Source of the DNA: Algoriphagus faecimaris
Lineage (GTDB): Bacteria > Bacteroidota > Bacteroidia > Cytophagales > Cyclobacteriaceae
Direction of reading: 5' to 3'
DNA length: 64,000 nt
Assembly: GCF_900101705.1 (NCBI RefSeq)
Contig: NZ_FNAC01000002.1
Location: 124,001 to 188,000, forward strand
Each line of letters begins with the position of its first letter. Position 1 is the stretch's first letter. Shown piece by piece: positions 1 through 8,814 of this stretch. The position numbers were made by a program, and so were the translations under genes. The notes below the pieces were generated by a model. The model was not told where the DNA came from and ran no database searches. It saw only the letters and a program-made list of their open reading frames with translations.

Positions 1-938
1 TCTAAGAAGTCCTTGATGTCAGCATGCCATGGCTCCAAATAGATCGCAAATGATCCTTTTCTTTTCCCTCCGCCTTGATCTACATAGCGAGCCGTCATGT
101 CAAAGTTTCTTAGCATCGGGACGATGCCATTAGAAACACCGTTGGTGCCTTTGATGTAGGAACCTTTGGCGCGGACATGATGGATAGAAAGTCCTATACC
201 ACCTGCGGATTGAGAGATTTTGGCGCATTGCTTCAAGGTGTCGTAGATCCCGTCAATACTATCATCCTTCATGGTCAAAAGGAAGCAGGAAGAAAGCTGT
301 GGCTTGGGAGTACCCGCATTGAATAGGGTAGGAGTCGCATGAGTAAACCACTTTTCGGAGAGAAGATTGTAGGTTTCAATCACCGAATCGATATCCTCCT
401 TGTGAATACCAACCGCGACACGCATCAGCATATGCTGGGGACGCTCGACTACTTTACCGTCCAAGCGGATGAGGTAACTTCGCTCTAGTGTTTTGTATCC
501 AAAATAATCGTAACCAAAATCCCTTTTGTAATCGATCGCTGCATCGAATTTGGCAGCGTTCTTTTTGATGATTCCATATACTTCAGGATCGATCAGCGCT
601 GCATTTTCTCCTGTGATCGGATTGACATAGGTGTAGAGCCTTTTCATGGTATTGGAAAAGGACTGACTAGTAGTTTTATGAAGATTGGAGATGGCGATGC
701 GAGCAGCTAAAACCGCATAATCTGGGTGCTTTACCGTAAGAGAGGCACAAACTTCCGCAGCAAGATTATCCAATTCGGAAGTGGTCACCCCATCATACAA
801 TCCGTCGATTACTTTTTTGGCCACCTCTATAGGTTGGATGAATTTAGGATCGAGTTCATAGCATAGATTCTCAATCCGAGCGGTGATCTTATCAAATCTG
901 ACGGACTCGCGTCTACCGTCTCTTTTTATTACTAGCAT
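1..938 (-). CDS. nrdA: Ribonucleoside-diphosphate reductase large (alpha) subunit, partial
   Basis: The catalytic subunit of class Ia ribonucleotide reductase reduces NDPs to dNDPs in the cytoplasm. Only the N-terminal ~312 residues are present; the gene runs off the left edge. Residues 1-90 look like an ATP-cone ([16 protein letters not shown] near the start). Next come the alpha-helical N-domain and the start of the ten-stranded barrel, with SSCFLL (redox Cys of the active site), SQSAGGIGL and [19 protein letters not shown], all typical of NrdA. The start is the ATG at 938. It lies 36 bases after the nrdB stop on the same strand, so the order is nrdB-nrdA. The ATP-cone implies allosteric control of overall activity by ATP/dATP. 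Confidence 0.95.
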   Translation of the reverse strand, partial: MLVIKRDGRRESVRFDKITARIENLCYELDPKFIQPIEVAKKVIDGLYDGVTTSELDNLAAEVCASLTVKHPDYAVLAARIAISNLHKTTSQSFSNTMKRLYTYVNPITGENAALIDPEVYGIIKKNAAKFDAAIDYKRDFGYDYFGYKTLERSYLIRLDGKVVERPQHMLMRVAVGIHKEDIDSVIETYNLLSEKWFTHATPTLFNAGTPKPQLSSCFLLTMKDDSIDGIYDTLKQCAKISQSAGGIGLSIHHVRAKGSYIKGTNGVSNGIVPMLRNFDMTARYVDQGGGKRKGSFAIYLEPWHADIKDFL

Positions 939-974
939 AGCTTAAAGGATTAGGGTGGTTGTTTGGATTAATTA

Positions 975-1955
975 TTAAAAGTCCTCTCCCAAAGAGAAGC
1001 GCTGAGAATCTGTAGCTGGTTCTGTGGATTTCATGACACCTGCTTTTTGGTAATCACCTACTCGCTTTTCGAAGAAGTTGGTTTTTCCCTGTAGAGAAAT
1101 CATGTCCATGAAATCAAAAGGATTGGTGCTGTTCCATACTTTTTCGCAATCAAGCTCTACTAGCAATCGATCCGCTACAAACTCGATGTATTGACACATC
1201 AAGTCTGCATTCATTCCGATTAGTCTTACAGGTAGAGCGTCGGTTACGAATTCTTTTTCGATTTCTACTGCATCTTTGATGATGGCAGTTACCGTTTCCT
1301 TTGGAAGTGGGTTGACTACGTGCTTGGTGTAGAGGTGGCAGGCAAAATCACAGTGAAGTCCTTCGTCACGAGAGATCAACTCATTGGAGAAGGTCAAGCC
1401 TGGCATCAAGCCTCTTTTCTTCAACCAGAAAATAGAACAGAAAGAACCGGAGAAGAAAATCCCTTCTACAGCTGCAAAAGCAATCAAACGCTCTTGGAAG
1501 TTGCCGTTGTCAATCCAACGAAGCGCCCAATCGGCTTTTTTCTTCACACAGTCAATGTGTTCGATAGCATTTAGTAATTTGTCTCGCTCAACTGCGTCTT
1601 TGATATAAGTGTCTATTAGAAGGCTATAGGTTTCAGAGTGGATGTTTTCCATCGCAATTTGAAATCCATAGAAAAACTTTGCTTCTGTATATTGTACCTC
1701 AGACACAAAATGCTCGGCAAGATTTTCATTGACGATTCCATCGCTCGCTGCAAAAAAGGCAAGTACATGGGAGATAAAATGCCTTTCCCCATCATTCAAA
1801 TTTTTCCAATCGCGCATATCCTGACCAAGGTCAATCTCCTCTGCAGTCCAAAAACTCGCCTCTGCCTTTTTGTAGTATTGCCAGATGTCATTGTGTTGGA
1901 TTGGGAATAAAACAAAGCGATTATTGTTCTCTACTAAAATCGGTTCTTCTTGCAT
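975..1955 (-). CDS. nrdB: Ribonucleoside-diphosphate reductase small (beta) subunit
   Basis: This is the diiron radical subunit R2 of class Ia ribonucleotide reductase, partner of the adjacent NrdA. At 326 residues it has normal length. The ligand pattern is visible: FWTAEEIDL near residue 36, ENIHSETY with Glu103, His106 and the presumptive radical Tyr110, and RDEGLH further on. The retained tyrosine argues for a tyrosyl-radical enzyme rather than a class Ic type. The acidic C-terminal tail (FSLGEDF) is the usual docking peptide for the alpha subunit. It heads the nrdBA unit. About 700 bases of non-coding DNA precede it, with a weak hairpin and T-run at 2037-2063 that could act in the leader. 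Confidence 0.96.
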   Translation of the reverse strand: MQEEPILVENNNRFVLFPIQHNDIWQYYKKAEASFWTAEEIDLGQDMRDWKNLNDGERHFISHVLAFFAASDGIVNENLAEHFVSEVQYTEAKFFYGFQIAMENIHSETYSLLIDTYIKDAVERDKLLNAIEHIDCVKKKADWALRWIDNGNFQERLIAFAAVEGIFFSGSFCSIFWLKKRGLMPGLTFSNELISRDEGLHCDFACHLYTKHVVNPLPKETVTAIIKDAVEIEKEFVTDALPVRLIGMNADLMCQYIEFVADRLLVELDCEKVWNSTNPFDFMDMISLQGKTNFFEKRVGDYQKAGVMKSTEPATDSQRFSLGEDF

Positions 1956-2036
1956 CGTTCTCTTTGGTTTATTATTTGTCTTTTTTAATGGTTTTGTTTT
2001 CAGGCATCTATCTTCAATTGCACTGGCTGGGGATAC

Positions 2037-2063
2037 AAAAGGCTGCCTTATTTAGAACAGCCT
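2037..2063 (-). promoter_or_regulatory. Possible attenuator hairpin in the nrdB leader
   Basis: On the minus strand a 6-bp stem (AGGCTG/CAGCCT, 12-base loop) is followed by TTTTGT, about 80 bases upstream of the nrdB start. This could be a weak intrinsic terminator or leader structure. The stem is short and the T-run is only four bases, so chance is a real alternative. Confidence 0.25.
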
Positions 2064-2590
2064 CTGAACAAATATGTGAACCAAAATCCAGAAAAAAAAC
2101 CGTGGGAGGTCAATAAATCAATAGTTTTTGAATGATATTCAAAATTACATAAGTATCTTTAATTCAATTTATTAAACTATTTTTATTAAATAAAAGAATT
2201 AGCTGAAACAGGCGTTTTAGGCAGGTTAAACTTTTTTTAGAAAATTTTAAAAATCTTTTTTTACTACAATTCAACCATTTTTTTGAACAACAGTCAAAAA
2301 TAACCACCTTCACAGGAAGTAAATAAACTGCTGAAAATCAGTAATGAAAAGCAAAAGGCCTAAGGTTATTTCCTGAAATCAGCTTGATAGAATCATGAAT
2401 TTTATCGAATACCTTATGTCCAGAAAATTGCTGTAAATTTGCTTTTACTTTTTTAGCCAAAAGCTAAATTAGAAAGGAAATCACTGGTTTCAGCATAAGG
2501 GATCGGAAGTATTTGAATTAAAATCATTCTTAGAAAGATTAAAAGCTTGATTAAGTCATGGTTATGGAATAGATAAATTTCGAGCCCTGT

Positions 2591-2621
2591 TTTTTTCTTC
2601 TGAATCTCTTCCTTATATTTG
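2591..2621 (+). promoter_or_regulatory. Candidate Bacteroidota sigma-A promoter of rplU-rpmA
   Basis: TATATTTG at 2614-2621 matches the TAnnTTTG -7 element of Bacteroidota. A T-rich block (2591-2597) lies about 19 bases upstream where TTTG is expected. The spacing to the rplU ATG at 2658 leaves a leader of about 30 bases. Confidence 0.55.
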
Positions 2622-2657
2622 CACTCCGATTTTGAATAAGAATCTATAAATAAACAC

Positions 2658-2969
2658 ATGTACGCAATTGTAAACATCGCTGGAAAGCAGTTCAAAGTAA
2701 CAAAAGATCAGTTTGTCTATGCTCCTAAGCTTGACGCAGAAACTGGCGCTTCCGTGGAATTTGACCAAGTACTATTAGCCGAGGCTGATGGGAATGTGTC
2801 TGTAGGTGCACCTGTGCTAGAAGGTGCAAAGGTATCTGGCAAAGTGCTGGATCATGTAAGAGGTGACAAAGTAATTGTCTTCAAAAAGAAGCGAAGAAAA
2901 GGCTACAAGAAGAAAAACGGTCACCGACAGGATTTTACCAAAGTATTGATCGAAAATATTTCACTTTAA
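2658..2969 (+). CDS. rplU: 50S ribosomal protein L21
   Basis: Ribosomal protein L21 binds 23S rRNA in the large subunit. At 103 residues it has the normal length. The N-terminal [14 protein letters not shown] and the C-terminal basic [16 protein letters not shown] stretch, which lies close to the 23S contact region, are family signatures. It is followed 33 bases later by rpmA, the usual rplU-rpmA pair, and a candidate TAnnTTTG promoter lies just upstream. Confidence 0.98.
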   Translation: MYAIVNIAGKQFKVTKDQFVYAPKLDAETGASVEFDQVLLAEADGNVSVGAPVLEGAKVSGKVLDHVRGDKVIVFKKKRRKGYKKKNGHRQDFTKVLIENISL

Positions 2970-3002
2970 GTTTTCATTAGAAAACCATAAACGAATTTAA
3001 CC

Positions 3003-3263
3003 ATGGCACACAAAAAAGGTGTAGGTAGCTCCAAAAACGGTAGAGAATCACATTCCAAAAGATTGGGCGTGAAAAAATTTGGTGGCGAGCAAGTGATCGC
3101 TGGCAATATCATTGTAAGACAAAGAGGCACTAAGCATCATCCTGGCAACAATGTAGGTGTGGGTAAAGATCACACTTTGTTTGCCTTGTCTGATGGAGTA
3201 GTGACTTTCAAAAAGAGATTTGACGGTAAGTCATACGTGAGTGTTTTGCCAGCTGAGGCATAA
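3003..3263 (+). CDS. rpmA: 50S ribosomal protein L27
   Basis: Ribosomal protein L27 has an N-terminal tail that reaches toward the peptidyl-transferase centre. At 86 residues it has typical length. [16 protein letters not shown] at the N-terminus is diagnostic and needs no leader cleavage (there is no Firmicutes-type extension). [20 protein letters not shown] in the middle is the conserved core. It is the second gene of the rplU-rpmA unit, closed by the terminator at 3284-3312. Confidence 0.98.
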   Translation: MAHKKGVGSSKNGRESHSKRLGVKKFGGEQVIAGNIIVRQRGTKHHPGNNVGVGKDHTLFALSDGVVTFKKRFDGKSYVSVLPAEA

Positions 3264-3283
3264 CATTTAAAATTTATATTTAA

Positions 3284-3312
3284 AACCTCGTTCTAGGACG
3301 AGGTTTTTTTTT
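3284..3312 (+). terminator. Intrinsic terminator of rplU-rpmA
   Basis: An 8-bp perfect stem AACCTCGT/ACGAGGTT with a 6-base loop is followed by a run of T, 20 bases after the rpmA stop. Confidence 0.9.
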
Positions 3313-3411
3313 GGCCAAAAAATAAATTTAACCACTAATCATATTTTTTGTAATATATGGCTTGACAAGTGCTAATTTTTTATCTTCAAGCAACCACCAA
3401 ATTAAAATTAT

Positions 3412-6400
3412 ATGAATAAGAAAATTACGATAGGCTTATTGGGTTTGATACTGTGCCTCTTATGGCAACCTCAGACTTCTCTGGCCCAAAATGTACCCGA
3501 TCCTGAAGTTTATAAAGCCTTGGAGTGGCGACTAGTTGGGCCATTCCGTGGAGGAAGAGCCGATGGAGTTACTGGAGTGACAGGATCAGATCACTCCTAT
3601 TATTTTGCATCCACTGGTGGAGGTGTATGGAAAACCGTAGATTCAGGTCAGACTTGGAAGTCTGTATCTGACGGTTTTTTTGGAGGATCTATAGGCGCAG
3701 TAGCAGTTTCTGAAAGTGATACCTCGGTTGTTTATGCTGGAGGTGGGGAAAAGACCGTAAGGGGAAATGTTTCCTTTGGCTATGGAATCTGGAGATCGGG
3801 TGATGCAGGTAAAACTTGGGAGAGAGCTGGCTTAGATAAAAGTAGGTTTGTATCTCGTCTTCGCATCCACCCCGAAGATCCCAATACTGTTTACGCTGCT
3901 GTTCTTGGGGATATTTTCAAGGCTGATCAAACTAGAGGAGTTTATAAGACTACTGATGGTGGCAAAAATTGGGAACAAGTACTTTTTGCTGATGATCAAT
4001 CAGGAGCAGTGGACTTGATTTTGGATCCAAAAAATCCGGATGTACTTTACGCGACTACTTGGGAGCTGAAGCGGACCCCATATTCATTGGAAAGTGGTGG
4101 CCCCGGTTCCAAAATGTATAAATCTACTGACGGTGGAGCTAACTGGGAAGATCTGACTCAGAAGAAGGGCTTCCCGGAGGGCACTCTTGGCATCATGGGT
4201 GTAACTGTTTCGCCGGTCAATTCAGATCGTTTGTATGCCATTATTGAAAATGAAAATGGCGGGGTGTTTACCTCCATAGATGGCGGTGAAACCTGGGAGA
4301 AAACCAATGAGGACCGCAGTCTTCGGCAGCGTGCCTGGTACTATACCCGAATCTATGCGGATACTCAAGATGAGGAGACGGTCTACGTGCTCAATGTGAG
4401 TTATCACAAGTCTACTGATGGGGGTAAGACTTTCAAAGGAGCTAATGCACCCCATGGAGATCACCATGACTTGTGGATAGATCCTCAGAATAATCAACGA
4501 ATGATTATTGCCGATGATGGTGGCGCTCAGGTTTCCGAAGACGGTGGGAAAAATTGGTCATCCATGATGAATCAACCTACGGCACAGTTTTACAGAGTGA
4601 CAACGGATAATTCTTTCCCTTATCGAATCTACGGAGCACAACAGGATAATTCAACGATGAGAATCCGCCACCGAACTGACGGAAGAGGAGGAATCAGCGA
4701 GAACGATTGGGAACCTACAGCTGGAGGCGAAAGTGGCTGGATAGCACCCGACCCCACAGATAATGATATCGTCTACGGTGGATCTTACGGTGGATACCTA
4801 ACCCGTGTAGATCATAGAAATGGAATTACCCGCTCTGTCAATGTGTGGCCTAATAACCCAATGGGGCATGGTGCAGAGGATATGAAATACCGTTTTCAGT
4901 GGAATTTTCCGATTTTCTTTTCGCCGCATAATCCAAAAATGCTTTATGCGACTTCCAATCAGTTTCATAGATCAACCAATGAAGGTCAGAGTTGGGAAGT
5001 CTTTTCTCCAGATTTGACTAGAAATGACAAGAGTAAACTCGGACCATCAGGGGGACCGATTACAAAAGACAATACCTCAGTAGAATATTATGCTACGATT
5101 TTCACTGCTGCCGAATCACCAATGAAAGCGGGAGTGATATGGGCTGGTTCGGATGATGGCTTGGTCCATGTGACTGTGGATAATGGAATCAACTGGCTCA
5201 ATGTCACTCCAGTGGACATGCCTGAGTGGTTACAAATTAATAGTATTGAGGCCAGTCCATTTGATCCGGCTGAGGCTTATTTTGCTGCCACCGGCTATAA
5301 GAGCGGTAATTACGAACCCTATCTTTATAAGACCAAGGATTATGGTAAAACCTGGACCAAGATAACTAGTGGAATTGATTCGGAGCACTTCACTAGAGTG
5401 GTAAGGGCTGATCCAGTAAAGCGGGGAATGCTTTATGCAGGGACAGAGACGGGAATGTATTACTCAAAAGATGATGGAGCTTCTTGGCATTCGCTTCAAA
5501 TGAATCTGCCGATTGTGCCGATCACCGATTTAACGATTAAGGAGAATAACCTGATAGTAGCGACTCAGGGGCGATCATTTTGGATTATTGATGACTTGAC
5601 TGTTCTTCATCAGGCAGAACCAGGAATCGAGCAAAAGGCACTTCACCTCTTCAAGCCGCAGGATTCCTATCGAATTGACGGAACGAGGAGGAAATCTTTA
5701 ACTCAAGGAACAAATCGTCCAGGGGGTGTATTGGTCTACTATTTTATGAAAGAAGAACCGAAAGAGGAGTTGAAAATTGAATTTTTGGATAATGATGATC
5801 GGATTCTCCGAACGTTCTCTACTGCGGGATACAATGGGGATACGCTGAAAGTGAAGGAAGGAAGCAATGAGTTTAACTGGAACTTGAGAGTAGAAGATGC
5901 TGAAGGCTTTGATGGGTTAATCATGTGGGCGGCTAATCTACGTGGCCCAAAGGTTGTACCCGGGACTTACAAGGTAAGGATGACACTTGATGGGGAGACT
6001 CAGGTTCAAGACTTCAAGGTTTTGGCTGACCCTAGATATCCTTCGACTCAAGCCGACTTGGAGGAGCAATTTGAATTTCTGATGAATGTCAATCGTAAAC
6101 TCACTGAGACGCATCAAACGATTAAGTTGATTCGTCAGTATCGAGCAGAACTGGATAGCTTAGGAAAGCAAACTAAGGCTATTGAGCGTGTGCAGGCTGA
6201 GATGAAATCCATAGAGGAAACACTCTATCAGACCAAAAACAGAAGTGGTCAGGATCCGCTTAACTTCCCGATTCGACTCAATAATAAATTGGCGCACCTA
6301 AACTCTGTCGTAGGAAATGGAGACTTTAAACCTACAGATCAGGCGGAGGGTGTAAGGACTGAATTGACTGAGCTCATCGACGTACAGCTGGCCAAATTCA

Positions 6401-6477
6401 AAAAGCTGGAGCAGGAGGAAGTATCCAAATTGCTCAATATTGAAGAGCTTAAAACCAAGCTGGATCTCAAAAAATAA
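3412..6477 (+). CDS. Secreted VPS10/Asp-box (sortilin-like beta-propeller) protein
   Basis: This 1021-residue exported protein starts with a signal peptide (MNKKITIGLLGLILCLLW, cleavage near SLAQN). Through residues ~40-700 it carries at least ten Asp-box (BNR) motifs of the S/GxDxGxTW type, for example SGQTWKSV, AGKTWERA, GGETWEK, YGKTWTKI and DGASWHSL. This is the pattern of a multi-bladed VPS10/sortilin-like or glycosidase-like beta-propeller. The C-terminal ~300 residues hold a beta-rich segment and a helical tail with Lys/Glu-rich heptads. I see no peptidase or lipid anchor motif. Homologues in Bacteroidota are named VPS10-domain or glycosyl hydrolase (BNR) proteins, but the substrate is unknown and catalysis is not shown by the sequence. 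It stands alone, closed by the terminator at 6487. Confidence 0.85.
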   Translation: MNKKITIGLLGLILCLLWQPQTSLAQNVPDPEVYKALEWRLVGPFRGGRADGVTGVTGSDHSYYFASTGGGVWKTVDSGQTWKSVSDGFFGGSIGAVAVSESDTSVVYAGGGEKTVRGNVSFGYGIWRSGDAGKTWERAGLDKSRFVSRLRIHPEDPNTVYAAVLGDIFKADQTRGVYKTTDGGKNWEQVLFADDQSGAVDLILDPKNPDVLYATTWELKRTPYSLESGGPGSKMYKSTDGGANWEDLTQKKGFPEGTLGIMGVTVSPVNSDRLYAIIENENGGVFTSIDGGETWEKTNEDRSLRQRAWYYTRIYADTQDEETVYVLNVSYHKSTDGGKTFKGANAPHGDHHDLWIDPQNNQRMIIADDGGAQVSEDGGKNWSSMMNQPTAQFYRVTTDNSFPYRIYGAQQDNSTMRIRHRTDGRGGISENDWEPTAGGESGWIAPDPTDNDIVYGGSYGGYLTRVDHRNGITRSVNVWPNNPMGHGAEDMKYRFQWNFPIFFSPHNPKMLYATSNQFHRSTNEGQSWEVFSPDLTRNDKSKLGPSGGPITKDNTSVEYYATIFTAAESPMKAGVIWAGSDDGLVHVTVDNGINWLNVTPVDMPEWLQINSIEASPFDPAEAYFAATGYKSGNYEPYLYKTKDYGKTWTKITSGIDSEHFTRVVRADPVKRGMLYAGTETGMYYSKDDGASWHSLQMNLPIVPITDLTIKENNLIVATQGRSFWIIDDLTVLHQAEPGIEQKALHLFKPQDSYRIDGTRRKSLTQGTNRPGGVLVYYFMKEEPKEELKIEFLDNDDRILRTFSTAGYNGDTLKVKEGSNEFNWNLRVEDAEGFDGLIMWAANLRGPKVVPGTYKVRMTLDGETQVQDFKVLADPRYPSTQADLEEQFEFLMNVNRKLTETHQTIKLIRQYRAELDSLGKQTKAIERVQAEMKSIEETLYQTKNRSGQDPLNFPIRLNNKLAHLNSVVGNGDFKPTDQAEGVRTELTELIDVQLAKFKKLEQEEVSKLLNIEELKTKLDLKK

Positions 6478-6486
6478 ATGCAATCT

Positions 6487-6525
6487 AAAAGCCCCAAAAA
6501 CAAATTGTTCTTGGGGCTTTTTTTT
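6487..6525. terminator. Bidirectional intrinsic terminator
   Basis: An 11-bp stem AAAAGCCCCAA/TTGGGGCTTTT with a T-run on the plus strand and an A-run upstream lies between the convergent VPS10 and baeRF genes. It can serve both directions. Confidence 0.9.
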
Positions 6526-7696
6526 AGCTCAAAGGGTATCTTAGAATTCCTTTTAGTGATTGGTTTTTTGGTAGATCTTCTGGAGAGACTAGGTAGACTT
6601 TCCCTCCTGTCTCTATGACTTTGGAGGCTGCCGAGTCGATTAGGCAATGCATACCTTTTTTAGGCTGATCGGAGAGTTCTACTTGAAAATCCTGAGCGGA
6701 AAATTTACCCCAGATATGATCATGATTTGGATCTACAAAAAGGGTCTCTACTCCTCCGATGAGTGCCATTTTAATTAGCGCTACAGGATCGTTTTCGATG
6801 GTAAGTCCAGTCGCTTTTTTATTTTCAAATTCTTCGGTACGCCTTTGTTGCTCTTTGCTGAAAAATTCACCCGCCAGACTCCATGCTTTCTGATGAATGT
6901 CCAGCTGATCTTTGTTGGAAAATGCTCCACTGACATGACCATCTTGTAAATTCCCGTATTTACTAGCTTGTCTATATAAAGGTATGAGGTAGTCGACTCC
7001 TGCTAAAAATAGAGGTAGTGGATTCTCCTTCAGCTTCGGTTCTAACATAGAGGACATTCGATGGAAGTAATTTAATATTTTGACTTTTTTGTCTTCGTCA
7101 GACCCTCCATCATGACCGTGAAACATAGCTCCAGCATTTCCCACGCCGCCTTGACCGTGGAGTTGAGCTTGATTTTCGGCTAAATTTTCTTCTGTGGTAA
7201 AGGAGAGTGCTACTTCTTCAGGGTCCAAAATTATTTCTTGGATGACATCCCTTGTGGCTTCATAGAGATGAATTTTGTCCAAATTAAGTAGTAATACATA
7301 AAAGTGGCCGTTCCCATTGATCGCAGGGATAAGTGGAAAGGTCATGGCTCTCTGACCAATAAAATGGAAGGACTTTTCAATGTGAATAGGCAGTTTGGCG
7401 ACGTCGGCCTGTCCATTATGTAGATAGATTGCCAGTAAATCCGAATTGTTTTGCCAAAATTTAAATTCATTGATAAGGTTTTCGGCAGGAATTAGAAACT
7501 TATCAATACTTTGGCTTTCCATATTCCAATCGTTCTGAAGTGCCTTTTTGATTTCTTTTATCTGGTTTTTGAACTCTAAGATATCTTCCTTGTAGGCATC
7601 AGTGCTTTTACGTGAAGTGGGGAGAAAAATGGAAACGACTGGGTCTGATTCGATTTTAGAATGATCTAAATAATCTTGTTTATTGAAAATCTTCAT
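6524..7696 (-). CDS. Bacterial archaeo-eukaryotic release factor-like (baeRF) protein
   Basis: This 390-residue cytoplasmic protein has no signal or membrane segment. The N-terminal SDPVVSIFLPTSRKSTDAYKE, the helical region that follows and the central DLLAIYLHNGQADV strand resemble the bacterial baeRF families, which are related to eRF1/Pelota domains. These families are predicted to act in ribosome rescue or peptidyl-tRNA hydrolysis. A Gly/Gln loop HGQGGVGNAG (residues 180-189) and FHGHDGG (192-198) sit where the family carries its presumed catalytic loop. The C-terminal half has an L30e-like pattern (ALIGGVETLFVD). The divergent neighbour is an HPF-like ribosome hibernation factor, which supports a ribosome-linked role. 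The family call comes from memory of sequence style and is not computed. Confidence 0.65.
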   Translation of the reverse strand: MKIFNKQDYLDHSKIESDPVVSIFLPTSRKSTDAYKEDILEFKNQIKEIKKALQNDWNMESQSIDKFLIPAENLINEFKFWQNNSDLLAIYLHNGQADVAKLPIHIEKSFHFIGQRAMTFPLIPAINGNGHFYVLLLNLDKIHLYEATRDVIQEIILDPEEVALSFTTEENLAENQAQLHGQGGVGNAGAMFHGHDGGSDEDKKVKILNYFHRMSSMLEPKLKENPLPLFLAGVDYLIPLYRQASKYGNLQDGHVSGAFSNKDQLDIHQKAWSLAGEFFSKEQQRRTEEFENKKATGLTIENDPVALIKMALIGGVETLFVDPNHDHIWGKFSAQDFQVELSDQPKKGMHCLIDSAASKVIETGGKVYLVSPEDLPKNQSLKGILRYPLS

Positions 7697-7794
7697 AATA
7701 TTTAGAGTTATAGTTAATTTTTATTTGCTTATTATAGCTATATAAAGTAAAGAAAAAGAACTATAAAACCAAATAATTTAATAAATAAATAGTT

Positions 7795-8103
7795 ATGAAT
7801 TACACTGAGAATTATCGCGGAATCAAAATCGATGTCCAATCGGTAAATTTGGATTTGAATCCATCCATTCAGGAAGAAATCAGAGCATCAATAGATAAAT
7901 TGATCAAATTTGGAGCAGATATCAATGCTGTAGATCTTTATTTTAAGTCTGAAGGTCATGGAAGCACAGCGGTGTGCACTTTAGGAATGAGGGTGGGTAT
8001 TCCTGGTCCGGATGTGTTTTCCGAAGAAAAAGGAGATAATTGGGTTCAGCTTTTGAAATCAGTTACTGATAAAAATATCCGACAGGTTCAGAAGAATAAA
8101 TAA
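7795..8103 (+). CDS. HPF/RaiA-like ribosome hibernation factor
   Basis: This 102-residue protein has the beta-alpha-beta-beta-beta-alpha character of the S30AE family: a first strand (GIKIDVQSVNLDL), a long helix with IQEEIRASIDKLIKFG, then VDLYFK. An acidic FSEEKGDNWVQLLKSVTDK segment leads into the last helix. It is the short form with no C-terminal dimerisation domain, and it would bind the 30S decoding region to inactivate ribosomes. It is transcribed divergently from the baeRF gene across a 98-base AT-rich spacer, so a shared stress-responsive control region is plausible. It is divergent in sequence from classical hpf, so no gene symbol is given. Confidence 0.75.
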   Translation: MNYTENYRGIKIDVQSVNLDLNPSIQEEIRASIDKLIKFGADINAVDLYFKSEGHGSTAVCTLGMRVGIPGPDVFSEEKGDNWVQLLKSVTDKNIRQVQKNK

Positions 8104-8181
8104 GCATGACTCATCGTCAATTTCACCGTCTTTTCTACGCTTCTAGGAAGATTACTAAATTAATTGGATAAAGTTCTGAGG

Positions 8182-8811
8182 TTAGAAGAGGCGGTAACTT
8201 TTTATTTGATCGATAAAATACAAGCCACTGTCAGGGGAAATGATTAAAATAAATACAATTCCAAAAAGGGCCCCGAAAAGGTGCGCGTCATGATTGATTC
8301 CATCATTGTCTTTTTTGCCTTTGGTATACGAGTAAATCAGGAAGATCGCCCCTAAGATAAAACCAGGCAAACAAATAATTCCAAAAAGGCAGATATCAGC
8401 CAAGGGCATGATGATAATGCTGGAGAAAACAGTAGCTGCAGTGCCGCCTGATGCCCCAAGCGCACGATAGTAGCTATTATCTTTATTCTTTAGATAGGTA
8501 GGAATATCGGCCACGACTATTCCCAAAAGGTAAAAAAGGATAAATACTACCCCACCAGTAAGAGGGCCGTATTTAAATGCCAAAAATCGCTCAACTACAC
8601 CTCCAAAAAAATAAAAGGTGAACATATTGAACAACAAATGCATGTAATCCTTGTGTATCAATCCCGAGAGAAAGAAGCGATCCCATTGGTTTTTGTTTTT
8701 GATTTTATAAGGAATAAACATCCACCGCTCAATAAAACGGTGATTATTGAAGCCGATCATGCTTGTGATAACTGTAAGTAAAATCACGAGCAAAGTAAGT
8801 GATAGGGTCAT
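8182..8811 (-). CDS. Rhomboid-family intramembrane serine protease
   Basis: This 209-residue protein has about six membrane helices. The rhomboid signature is complete: HLLFNMFTFYFFG (His58, Asn62, oxyanion side), GASGG with the catalytic Ser121, and HDAHLFGALFG with the catalytic His177. It would cleave substrates within the membrane; the substrate is unknown. It is the last gene of the lipB-rnr-prenyl synthase unit, three bases after the prenyl synthase stop. The loop before the GASG helix carries an extra charged insertion (TYLKNKDNSYYR). Confidence 0.92.
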   Translation of the reverse strand: MTLSLTLLVILLTVITSMIGFNNHRFIERWMFIPYKIKNKNQWDRFFLSGLIHKDYMHLLFNMFTFYFFGGVVERFLAFKYGPLTGGVVFILFYLLGIVVADIPTYLKNKDNSYYRALGASGGTAATVFSSIIIMPLADICLFGIICLPGFILGAIFLIYSYTKGKKDNDGINHDAHLFGALFGIVFILIISPDSGLYFIDQIKSYRLF

Positions 8812-8814
8812 GGA

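Larger units (their letters stand above)
1956..2657. other. Long AT-rich intergenic region between nrdB and rplU
   Basis: This 700-base spacer separates the divergent nrdBA and rplU-rpmA units. The short open frames across it have no recognisable protein character. It holds a weak minus-strand hairpin (2037-2063, followed by TTTT on the minus strand) in the nrdB leader. The rplU promoter candidate lies at 2591-2621. I see nothing else that I can name, including no tRNA or known riboswitch. Confidence 0.6.

Noticed and set aside
1901..2116. 71-residue plus-strand frame at the nrdB start
   Set aside because: It overlaps the nrdB N-terminus on the opposite strand and has no recognisable features.
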